Assembly: GCA_964365765.1 (NCBI GenBank)
Contig: CAYIRB010000032.1
Coordinates: 1-11,649 of the forward strand
Length of the DNA: 11,649 bases
Source of the DNA: CALRGE01 sp964365765
GTDB lineage: Bacteria; Patescibacteriota; Gracilibacteria; UBA1369; 2-02-FULL-48-14
Direction of reading: 5' to 3'
The notes beneath the pieces were generated by a model. It was not told the origin of the DNA, did not search any database, and saw nothing but the letters and a program-made list of their open reading frames with translations. Position numbers and translations under genes: made by a program. Below, one piece after another: positions 5,756-11,649 of the stretch (the first letter of the stretch is position 1; each line of letters begins with the position of its first letter).

Positions 5756-6888
5756 AAGCTCGCGTTGACTATTACCGTAACGGTGTTGCCGGCCTTTCCA
5801 TCCGCGTCATAGGCGGTAACCGTGTAAGTATTCGAGCCGACGATTAAATTTTTATATTCGGAAGTGGCGACGAAACGGAACGTTGAGTCGCCTTGTTGAA
5901 AGCCTTTTAAAGTGTAAGGTGCGTTGTTGCCATCCCACATCACGGTAACACTCACGGGATCACCGGAAACGATTTTTCCTTCAATTGCAATTCCGTCTTT
6001 CTCGACTGTCGCGGGAGAAATCGGTGAAGTAACAGAAATAATGAGTGTATTCGCCTCAACTACCGTTCCGGTCGAAGTTTCAGTGACATCCGCCTCGGTT
6101 TCAGTGCTAACTTCACCGGTCGACGTCTCTTCAATAATTCCGTCGTTCATAAAAATCCAAGTATAAAAAGGATCGCTCGCAAAGTCGTCGCCGGAGTCCT
6201 CCACCAAAGTTACGGAATCCCGCGCAAGGAGCGATTTTTGTTTGGTGTCGGGCATGGCGATTTTTTGAGAATCCTTCAGAATCGTACGTTCAATTACCAC
6301 GTCGGACCCGCCGCTTCTATCCACCAAATCCGCATCGACTTCACCGTTAAAAACATAAACGTACTCGTTGTCCGGAATGTTTGATGCAAGATACTGTGCT
6401 TGATAAGACTGGATATTCATCACGTCGGTTTCTACGCTCAAACGCATTTGCCCTTCTTCGCTCGGAATTTGTTTAACAAAGACTCGCCCGTCTTCAAGTT
6501 TCAGAGTCATAAAGTCATCTTTGCCTTCCGTTTTTACTTCCGAAAAAGCCATGCGGGTTTTTTGATCGAGAAAAACTTTAGTGCCGTTGTAAAAGGTTAA
6601 AGTGGCGTAAGCGCCTTCCGGAGTCGAAATTTCATCGCCCTCAAAAATAATTTGAGAGTTCGCGGCAGGCTCCGCTTTATCCTCACCCCATACCCTGATT
6701 TCCGCCGAGCCTTTATCAATCGAAAGAATCGCCTCATCGCGCTTTTCATTGTTCTTATCGGCTATCGAACCGAAGCAGGACTTCAACAAAAAAACGCCGG
6801 CGAGCATAATAATCACAAGCCAAAAAAACGAGGAGAAGGTTTCCCTCTTTTTGGGAGGCCGATAACGTCGGTAATACGTATAGTTCAT
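5752..6888 (-). CDS. Membrane-anchored FecR-domain protein with C-terminal Ig-like domain
   Basis: This 378-aa protein has a short basic N-terminus, one membrane helix (about 20-38, FFWLVIIMLAGVFLLKSC) and an extracytoplasmic region. Residues about 60-185 match the FecR fold: EGDEISTPEGAYATLTFYNGT (83-103), then KLEDGRVFVKQ (130-140) and SVETDVMNIQ. A Thr/Glu-rich linker (about 252-282) leads to an Ig-like/bacterial cohesion-type domain (about 284-376) containing SVTVMWDGN and YTVTAYDADGKAGNTVTVIV. Classical FecR controls an ECF sigma factor with a TonB receptor, but neither is here, so a structural or sensory cell-surface role is equally possible. Cys38 after the helix is not in a convincing lipobox because Lys precedes it by two. 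It starts 3 bases after the dnaA stop and is likely co-transcribed with it. Confidence 0.85.
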   Translation of the reverse strand: MNYTYYRRYRPPKKRETFSSFFWLVIIMLAGVFLLKSCFGSIADKNNEKRDEAILSIDKGSAEIRVWGEDKAEPAANSQIIFEGDEISTPEGAYATLTFYNGTKVFLDQKTRMAFSEVKTEGKDDFMTLKLEDGRVFVKQIPSEEGQMRLSVETDVMNIQSYQAQYLASNIPDNEYVYVFNGEVDADLVDRSGGSDVVIERTILKDSQKIAMPDTKQKSLLARDSVTLVEDSGDDFASDPFYTWIFMNDGIIEETSTGEVSTETEADVTETSTGTVVEANTLIISVTSPISPATVEKDGIAIEGKIVSGDPVSVTVMWDGNNAPYTLKGFQQGDSTFRFVATSEYKNLIVGSNTYTVTAYDADGKAGNTVTVIVNASF

Positions 6889-6891
6889 AAT

Positions 6892-8313
6892 TTAAAAACC
6901 CATATCCCTTTTAATGGAATTGAGGGCTTGAATCAAATTTGAATCCTTCTTGAGCTGTTTAATGACTTTCTCACAGGCATGCATGACGGTCGTGTGGTTT
7001 TTGCCGCCGAAGTCCTCACCGATTTTTTCGTATGGAAAATTCAGTTCGTGTCGGATAAGATACATCGCGACCTGGCGGGGTTGCATCACTTCACGCTTAC
7101 GCCCCTCTCCGAAAATTTCCGCCTTGGCGACTTTGTAGTACGCGGCCACCACTTCCACGACTTCTTCCGAAGTTCGCGCACGGCCCGGCCCTTGTTCAGC
7201 AACGGCCTCAAATGAAGTTTCTTTTCTCAGTTTTTTGAAAATATTCGAAACGGAACGAACCGTTGGCGTGGTATGTTCCAACTGTGATTCCGCGATAGCC
7301 TGCAAAAGCACACCTTCAAGTTCCCGGACTGACTCGGCCGTATTTTTCGCGATAAACTCCAAAACCTCCGGATGCAATAAGGCCTGATGTTCCCGGCACT
7401 TTACCTGCAAAATGGCCAGCTTTGTCTCATAATCCGGCTGTTGCACATCCACAATCATGCCCATTCCAAACCTGCTGACAAGGCGCTCTTCAAGTCCGGC
7501 AAGGTCGCGCGGCGGCCGGTCGGAACTTATAATGATTTGCTTGTTGTTGTCGTAAAGTTCGTTGAAAGTATGAAAAAATTCCTGTTGCGTCATTTCCTTA
7601 TTCGCCAAAAACTGAATATCATCGATAATCAGACAGTCGACTTTTCTGTATTTGTCTTTAAAGGATTTTGAACTTCTCTTGCCGATCGCCTCCACTATCT
7701 CGTTGGTGAAACGTTCGCTTGTCATGTACACAACGACTTTGTCGGGATCGTTCCTCAATACTTCGTTTCCCGTGGCTTGCAACAAATGCGTTTTGCCAAG
7801 TCCGGTGCCGCCGTAAATAAACAAGGGGTTATAAGCAGTTCCGGGGTTATGAGCCACGGAGTAGCAAGCCGCATGCGCCAATCTGCTGTTTTGCCCGATA
7901 ATGAAATTATGCAAAGTGTATTTCGGATTCAAACATTTGCTCGCCACGCCCTCCACCAATCGCACTTCCTGCCTTCCGGGCAGTTTGCGCGGTTTCTTTT
8001 CATTTCCGAAAATTTTATTCACATCAAGTGTCTTGCCGGCGTTCACAACATGAAATTCGGGTCTGACCTCAATCATCACCTCCTTGACGGCCGGCTCGAT
8101 GAATCGAATCGCGCTCATCAACTGGGCGTTAAACTTATGCTCCAGCCAGTCCTTAGCATACAAATTTGGAACCCCGATCACCAATAAGCCATCTTGAAAA
8201 GACAAAATTCCGGTATTTTGAAACCAAGTCAGGAAATGCGGCCTTTTTATTTCGGGTTCAATTTTTTCGAGGACGCGAAGCCAAAGCTCCCGTTCCGTAG
8301 CAACTGCCACCAT
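6892..8313 (-). CDS. dnaA: Chromosomal replication initiator protein DnaA
   Basis: DnaA is the AAA+ ATPase that opens the replication origin. All four domains are present in 473 aa. Domain I has ELWLRVLEKIEPEIKRPHFLTWF (9-31). A short linker is followed by AAA+ Walker A GGTGLGKT (168-175), Walker B LIIDD (228-232), sensor I ISSD (262-265), the arginine-finger box LVSRFGMG (278-285) and sensor II SVRELEG (328-334). The C-terminal DNA-binding domain carries the signature GGKNHTTVMHA (436-446). The start is set by the domain I alignment; no Shine-Dalgarno precedes it (GTTCGAT then ATG). Neither dnaN nor recF is adjacent; the downstream partner is a FecR-domain protein gene 3 bases away, and rseP lies 85 bases upstream. 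Confidence 0.98.
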   Translation of the reverse strand: MVAVATERELWLRVLEKIEPEIKRPHFLTWFQNTGILSFQDGLLVIGVPNLYAKDWLEHKFNAQLMSAIRFIEPAVKEVMIEVRPEFHVVNAGKTLDVNKIFGNEKKPRKLPGRQEVRLVEGVASKCLNPKYTLHNFIIGQNSRLAHAACYSVAHNPGTAYNPLFIYGGTGLGKTHLLQATGNEVLRNDPDKVVVYMTSERFTNEIVEAIGKRSSKSFKDKYRKVDCLIIDDIQFLANKEMTQQEFFHTFNELYDNNKQIIISSDRPPRDLAGLEERLVSRFGMGMIVDVQQPDYETKLAILQVKCREHQALLHPEVLEFIAKNTAESVRELEGVLLQAIAESQLEHTTPTVRSVSNIFKKLRKETSFEAVAEQGPGRARTSEEVVEVVAAYYKVAKAEIFGEGRKREVMQPRQVAMYLIRHELNFPYEKIGEDFGGKNHTTVMHACEKVIKQLKKDSNLIQALNSIKRDMGF

Positions 8314-8336
8314 ATCGAACGAATGAATGGACTAGC

Positions 8337-8366
8337 ATTTTAAGGCTTCACGCTCGCTCAAATCAA
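8337..8366 (-). promoter_or_regulatory. Putative dnaA promoter
   Basis: TTGATT (8366-8361), an 18-base spacer and TAAAAT (8342-8337) lie in the 85-base gap between rseP and dnaA. Initiation near 8330 leaves a leader of about 17 bases. No DnaA box (TTATCCACA-like) overlaps it, so autoregulation by DnaA is not visible. A nine-A run (T9 on the - strand, 8372-8380) precedes it without a convincing stem. Confidence 0.5.
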
Positions 8367-8398
8367 GTTTCAAAAAAAAATTCGCTTTGACACATTGC

Positions 8399-9943
8399 CT
8401 AAAATAATCTCAACACATCGTTGAAGGTCACGTAAGCGATGAATAATAACAAGAAAATAAAGCCGGCGCCGTGGATCCAACTTTCGATTCTCGGATTGGC
8501 TTTCTTACCTGTGATACCCTGCGCCAAAATAAACAGGAACCTGCCTCCGTCCAAGGCGGGAATGGGCAGAATATTGATAACTCCCAAACTTAGGGAGAGA
8601 AGCGCCGTAAAGCGAATAATGGCCGCGAAGCCGTCCTGCAAAAACACATAAGTCATTTGCGCAATGCCAACCGGACCCGAAACACCCGCCGGCACGGTTC
8701 CTCCGCTTACAAAATTGCCCAAAACCTTCACGAACATCACAGCTGTCAACTTGCCCAAATGCCACATGTCGCTTAAAGCCTGAACCGGCGCACGCAACCC
8801 GTACCTCACGTCCTGTATTTTCATGATGGTCTCCGGCGCCAAACCTTCATAAAAAGAAAGCTCGGTCGCTTGCACTATCAGATTGGCGACAGCCACACCC
8901 ACCCTTCTGTCTTCCTCCCTCAAAGGCACATTGAAAGAAATGTCCGCCCCGTCCCGAATAACCGTGTATCCGATAGTATCGCCGCCGAAAGCGTTTGTTG
9001 CTTCAACCACATCCTCCGCGGATAAAATGCGCTTTCCATCTATCATCTTCACCTTATCACCAACGGCTAAACCCGCTTCTTCCGCCGGCGAAGCCCTTTC
9101 AATATAACTTATCACCGGATACATGGGCGGCAAAAGCACATTGCTTTCAAAAACTCCCTGCCCGGGCCTGAAGTAGCTCACATCAATAGAAGTTTTGCCG
9201 GCCATCGCTTTCATAAAACCCGCCGCGTCAAAAATCTGACTTCCTTCAACGGATAAAATCACGTCGCCGCTCTTCAACTTTTGGTCAAAAAGTGAATTAT
9301 TGTCCGAAAGATAAATCATTCTGTTGATATATGTGGGTGCCACGTCCATTTTCTCGAACGCCTCCTTGTCCGGATTGACGATAAACAAATCACTGCCTCT
9401 GGAAACAAGCAATTCGGCACCGGCATCCACGGTATTCCAATCCTCTATGCTATTCAAAACTGAACCGTTCGCTTTTAAAATTCTGTCGCCGGTGATTGTG
9501 TCCACAAAACCCGCCTCAAGTTCGATTTGTCCCTTTTCAATCGCTGCGTAAAAACTTTCCGAATCCGCGATCAAGGGTTGTATGCCAATCAAAAACCCGA
9601 AAGTCAAAAGCAAAAAGGCCAGCGCGAAATTCATAAAAACTCCGCCGCAAACGATTTTTGTCTGATTCCAAAAAGACTGATTCACAAAACTTCTTTTGCT
9701 CTTCAGCGCATCCTCGCCCACAGCATCCTCGCCCAGCATTCGCACAAACCCGCCGAAAGGAATCCAATTGATCGAATAAATCGTCTCTCCTTTTTTGATT
9801 CCAAAAATGCGCGGGGGCAATCCGAAACCGAATTCCTCGATTTTAACGCCGGCGCGTTTGGCCATCCAAAAATGCCCGGCTTCATGCACCAAGATAAGCA
9901 CGGAAAATATAACAATGAAGACTATCGCCGTTAAAAAAATCAT
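8399..9943 (-). CDS. rseP: Site-2 protease RseP-family intramembrane zinc metalloprotease, with three PDZ-like segments
   Basis: This family cleaves membrane-anchored regulators within the bilayer. The 514-aa protein has the zinc-binding motif HEAGH (20-24) in the first membrane helix, the FGFGLPPRIF loop (38-48), a second helix (about 101-121), and C-terminal helices with GPVGIAQM (423-430) and NILPIPALDGG (457-467), whose Asp is the third zinc ligand. Between them lie three segments with PDZ carboxylate-loop/strand patterns: GFVDTITGDRILKANG (145-160), LKSGDVILSVEGSQ (223-236) and AEEAGLAVGDKVKMIDGKRI (287-306). E. coli RseP has two PDZ domains and about 450 residues, so this is a longer form. 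It starts two bases after the frr stop, as the last gene of the 112-aa protein-pyrH-frr-rseP unit. No Shine-Dalgarno is present. Confidence 0.95.
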   Translation of the reverse strand: MIFLTAIVFIVIFSVLILVHEAGHFWMAKRAGVKIEEFGFGLPPRIFGIKKGETIYSINWIPFGGFVRMLGEDAVGEDALKSKRSFVNQSFWNQTKIVCGGVFMNFALAFLLLTFGFLIGIQPLIADSESFYAAIEKGQIELEAGFVDTITGDRILKANGSVLNSIEDWNTVDAGAELLVSRGSDLFIVNPDKEAFEKMDVAPTYINRMIYLSDNNSLFDQKLKSGDVILSVEGSQIFDAAGFMKAMAGKTSIDVSYFRPGQGVFESNVLLPPMYPVISYIERASPAEEAGLAVGDKVKMIDGKRILSAEDVVEATNAFGGDTIGYTVIRDGADISFNVPLREEDRRVGVAVANLIVQATELSFYEGLAPETIMKIQDVRYGLRAPVQALSDMWHLGKLTAVMFVKVLGNFVSGGTVPAGVSGPVGIAQMTYVFLQDGFAAIIRFTALLSLSLGVINILPIPALDGGRFLFILAQGITGKKANPRIESWIHGAGFIFLLLFIAYVTFNDVLRLF

Positions 9944-9945
9944 TT

Positions 9946-10491
9946 TTAAATTGTCATTATTGCTTGTTCTTTAGTCTTCGCCATCATATCAATTTTCTTG
10001 TTTATTTCATCCACTTTTTCCTGCATTTGCTTGTCCAACCTGTTGCTTTCGTCTTCCGCTATTTCCTTATCATGTTCCATCTTCTTAATTTTTGTCATAA
10101 ATTCATGCCGCAAATTTCGCACTGAAATTTTTGACTCCTCCGCCAAACGGTTCAGGACCTTCACCAAATCCCTGCGCCTTTCTTCCGTCAAAGGCGGAAT
10201 CGACAAAATAATCGAAAGTCCGTTATTAACGGGATTTAAATTCAAGTCCGAAACCCGAATCGCCTTTTCTATAGCGGCCAACATTCCTCTGTCCCAGGGT
10301 TGAATTTGAATGGTTTTCGCGTCCGGAACCGAAACGCCGGCGATCGCCTTCACGGCCTGCATGGAGCCGTAAGCTTCAACCGTTATACCCTCCACCAAGC
10401 TCGCGGAAGCCCTCCCGATTTGAAGTTTTCTGAATTCATCCTCCAGGTGCGCCAGCACCTTTTCCAGACTTTTTATTAGTTCAGGGAACAT
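9946..10491 (-). CDS. frr: Ribosome recycling factor
   Basis: RRF acts with EF-G to split the ribosome after termination. The 181-aa protein is close to the usual 185 and has the two-domain family pattern. Domain I helix includes LEKVLAHLEDEFRKLQIGRAS (about 9-29), domain II includes VEAYGSMQAVKAIAGVSVPDA (38-58) and IQPWDRGMLAAIEKAI (62-77), and the signature PPLTEERRRDLVK (about 108-120) is intact. A long helix with KISVRNLRHEFMTKIKKME then ends the protein. It lies one base downstream of pyrH and two bases upstream of rseP. The pyrH-frr order is widely conserved in bacteria. No Shine-Dalgarno precedes the ATG (TTCATAAT then ATG), so coupling to pyrH translation is probable. Confidence 0.97.
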   Translation of the reverse strand: MFPELIKSLEKVLAHLEDEFRKLQIGRASASLVEGITVEAYGSMQAVKAIAGVSVPDAKTIQIQPWDRGMLAAIEKAIRVSDLNLNPVNNGLSIILSIPPLTEERRRDLVKVLNRLAEESKISVRNLRHEFMTKIKKMEHDKEIAEDESNRLDKQMQEKVDEINKKIDMMAKTKEQAIMTI

Positions 10492-10492
10492 A

Positions 10493-11197
10493 TTATGAAA
10501 TTAAAGTACCGATTTTTTTGCCCTTTACCGCTTTTAACAAATTCCCGGATTTCCTCAAGTTAAAGACCCGGACTTTCAGTCCGTTTTCTTTCGCGAGCAC
10601 AATCGCATTCAAATCCATTACTTCAAGTTTACGCTTTAAAACCTCATCATAGGAAATATTCTCGAAGAATTTTGCGTTCTTGTTTTTTACCGGGTCGCTG
10701 TCGTAAACTCCGTCGACTTTTGTCGCCTTCATCAAAACGTCGCAATCCAATTCCAAGGCGCGCAACGCCGCAGCCGAGTCGGTGGTAAAATAAGGATTCC
10801 CCGTTCCGCCGCCGCAAATCACGACTGCACCGCCGGCCAAAAGCTCACGGCCCCTCGCCGACGAGTACGTCTCCGCCACATGCGGAGAAAGCGCGGTCGC
10901 CTTCATGCCCAAAAATCTCATGGCATCCTGCAAAAGTCTTGCGTTCATCTCGGTCGCCATCATTCCTATCGCGTCGGAATCCGCCCTGGAAATTTTCAAT
11001 TTTTTATTGTCGCGAAATCTCCAAAAATTCCCGCCACCGACTACAATCGCAACCTGCACTTTGGCCTTCACCAAAGCATTTATTTCCATGCACAACTTAA
11101 ATAACTCATTCGAATCAATGCCAACTCCGGCTTCGCCTCCGTTGCTACCGCCCAACACTTCGCCTGAAATTTTCAACATTATTCGCTTATATCTCAT
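10493..11197 (-). CDS. pyrH: Uridylate kinase (UMP kinase)
   Basis: PyrH phosphorylates UMP to UDP with ATP, the step that feeds UTP and CTP synthesis. It is a hexameric amino-acid-kinase-fold enzyme in the cytoplasm. The 234-aa product shows the phosphate-binding LKISGEVLGG (8-17), VVGGGNFWR (52-60), RADSDAIGMMAT (71-82), GGTGNPYFTTDSAA (130-143) and MKATKVDGVYDSDP (156-169). The N-terminus is short, as in typical family members. Its ATG overlaps the TGA of the upstream 112-aa gene in an ATGA, and its TAA lies one base before frr, so the three are translated as a coupled unit. No Shine-Dalgarno is present before the start (ATTTTTGCT). Confidence 0.97.
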   Translation of the reverse strand: MRYKRIMLKISGEVLGGSNGGEAGVGIDSNELFKLCMEINALVKAKVQVAIVVGGGNFWRFRDNKKLKISRADSDAIGMMATEMNARLLQDAMRFLGMKATALSPHVAETYSSARGRELLAGGAVVICGGGTGNPYFTTDSAAALRALELDCDVLMKATKVDGVYDSDPVKNKNAKFFENISYDEVLKRKLEVMDLNAIVLAKENGLKVRVFNLRKSGNLLKAVKGKKIGTLIS

Positions 11198-11532
11198 AGC
11201 AAAAATTTTATAACAAGTCCCCCTATTAAAAGTCCCGCTCCAAATATAATCGGCCCCCGCGTTTTTGGTGACAAACCTCTGGCGTTCGCCAAATCCGTTA
11301 GCAAATTCGTGCTGATAATTACTTCCTGATCCTTATTTTTCTCGACGACATCCAGAAAACTGTGGTTCGCAACCAGAGTCACGAACCTGTCAAAAGTTAT
11401 TTTCACATAAGACGACGCATCGATTCCCGTATTTCCCTCTTTTCGAACATGCTCCGTCTGAATTTCCTTCTTGGAAAAAGCGGTCGCCTCATCGGCATCC
11501 TGCTCCTCGTCGGGAATAAACATATCATCCAT
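11194..11532 (-). CDS. Hypothetical tail-anchored membrane protein, 112 aa
   Basis: I do not recognise this protein. The N-terminal 25 residues are acidic and probably disordered (MDDMFIPDEEQDADEA). A middle region (about 40-90) with SYVKITFDRFVTLVANHSF and a later helix looks globular, and the last 20 residues (GPIIFGAGLLIGGLVIKFLL) form a single hydrophobic helix. This gives tail-anchored topology with the bulk in the cytoplasm. It begins the pyrH operon and overlaps pyrH by four bases (ATGA). A near-perfect promoter ends 7 bases before the first ATG, so the mRNA is predicted to be leaderless; a second in-frame ATG at 11523 is an alternative start. Tight coupling to pyrH supports a real gene. 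Confidence 0.8.
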   Translation of the reverse strand: MDDMFIPDEEQDADEATAFSKKEIQTEHVRKEGNTGIDASSYVKITFDRFVTLVANHSFLDVVEKNKDQEVIISTNLLTDLANARGLSPKTRGPIIFGAGLLIGGLVIKFLL

Positions 11533-11539
11533 CCCGCCG

Positions 11540-11567
11540 ATTATATCACGCGCGGCGATTTAGCCAA
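11540..11567 (-). promoter_or_regulatory. Promoter of the 112-aa-pyrH-frr-rseP unit
   Basis: TTGGCT (11567-11562), a 16-base spacer and a perfect TATAAT (11545-11540) with a TGA extension. Seven bases (CGGCGGG) separate the -10 box from ATG 11532. Predicted initiation is at or next to the start codon. The -35 box overlaps the stop codon region of the preceding gene. Confidence 0.65.
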
Positions 11568-11649
11568 ACCGTTTTTCTTGAACTTTAAGGTTTATCGCGT
11601 GCGCGATGGCATGGTGTTCTTTGCACAGCGGCGCAAGGTATCTCGGGTC
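11560..11649 (-). CDS. C-terminal end of a gene with an HNH-like CxxHH motif (partial, 5' end outside window)
   Basis: The frame open from the right edge gives 29 codons before TAA at 11560-11562. It contains YLAPLCKEHHAIAHAINLK. The L-C-x-x-HH-x(3)-H arrangement resembles the C-terminal half of HNH nuclease-type zinc motifs, and the run of sense codons with protein-like composition supports coding. Only the tail is visible, so the family and function are uncertain. It lies upstream of and in the same direction as the pyrH unit, with 27 bases between its stop and the next start. Confidence 0.5.
   Translation of the reverse strand, partial: DPRYLAPLCKEHHAIAHAINLKVQEKRFG

Noticed and set aside
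8314..8398. Origin of replication next to dnaA
   Set aside because: No TTATCCACA-like boxes, no AT-rich unwinding repeats; only a promoter and a nine-A run are visible.
1..11649. CRISPR array, tRNA or rRNA genes, transposase or integrase genes
   Set aside because: No regularly spaced repeats, no cloverleaf or rRNA-like sequence, and no transposase or recombinase motifs were seen on either strand.

Overview
This window is bacterial chromosomal DNA of moderate GC content, tightly packed with core genes. UGA is used as a stop: it ends ybaB, the 156-aa, 78-aa and 112-aa genes and a leader micro-ORF. That argues against the UGA=Gly code of Gracilibacteria and Absconditabacteria. Gene starts almost never carry a Shine-Dalgarno motif, genes abut or overlap by 1-4 bases, and several proteins have no family I can name. 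These traits, with reduced versions of familiar operons (pyrH-frr-rseP without tsf, uppS, cdsA or dxr; dnaA without dnaN), fit a Patescibacteria/CPR-type bacterium such as a Peregrinibacteria-like lineage. This placement is inference; no rRNA or taxonomic marker was compared.

Layout. Positions 1-1770 hold the 3' part of a membrane pyrophosphatase (hppA, + strand) with K+-independent H+-pump signature residues. Positions 1771-2986 are the accessory-looking part. An unknown 218-aa gene (- strand, start 2506) is preceded by an overlapping 23-codon hydrophobic leader ORF and bracketed by inverted CCCGGG-centred palindromes with TTGACTC motifs. A small + strand protein resembling DUF3006 follows. 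Positions 2987-3110 are a long nested inverted repeat that exactly fills the gap between two convergent stop codons.

Positions 3109-4340 (- strand) carry rplY (L25/CTC) and an unknown 156-aa gene. The latter is divergent from ybaB-mltG (+ strand, 4437-5755) through back-to-back promoters. mltG ends stop-to-stop, sharing TTAA, with a - strand unit of dnaA followed by a FecR-domain membrane protein (8313-5752). Upstream on the - strand is a second unit: a 112-aa tail-anchored protein, pyrH, frr and rseP (11532-8399), each joined to the next by 2 bases or a 4-base overlap. The right edge holds the last 29 codons of a further - strand gene with an HNH-like CxxHH motif.

Functionally, most genes are growth housekeeping: proton pumping from PPi (HppA), ribosome assembly and recycling (L25, RRF), pyrimidine nucleotides (PyrH), replication initiation (DnaA), nucleoid association (YbaB), peptidoglycan chain termination (MltG) and intramembrane proteolysis (RseP). 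The least explained items are the 218-aa gene with its flanking repeats and leader ORF, the 124-bp nested hairpin, the 156-aa and 112-aa unknown proteins, and two promoters whose -10 box lies only 7 bases from the start codon, predicting leaderless mRNAs.
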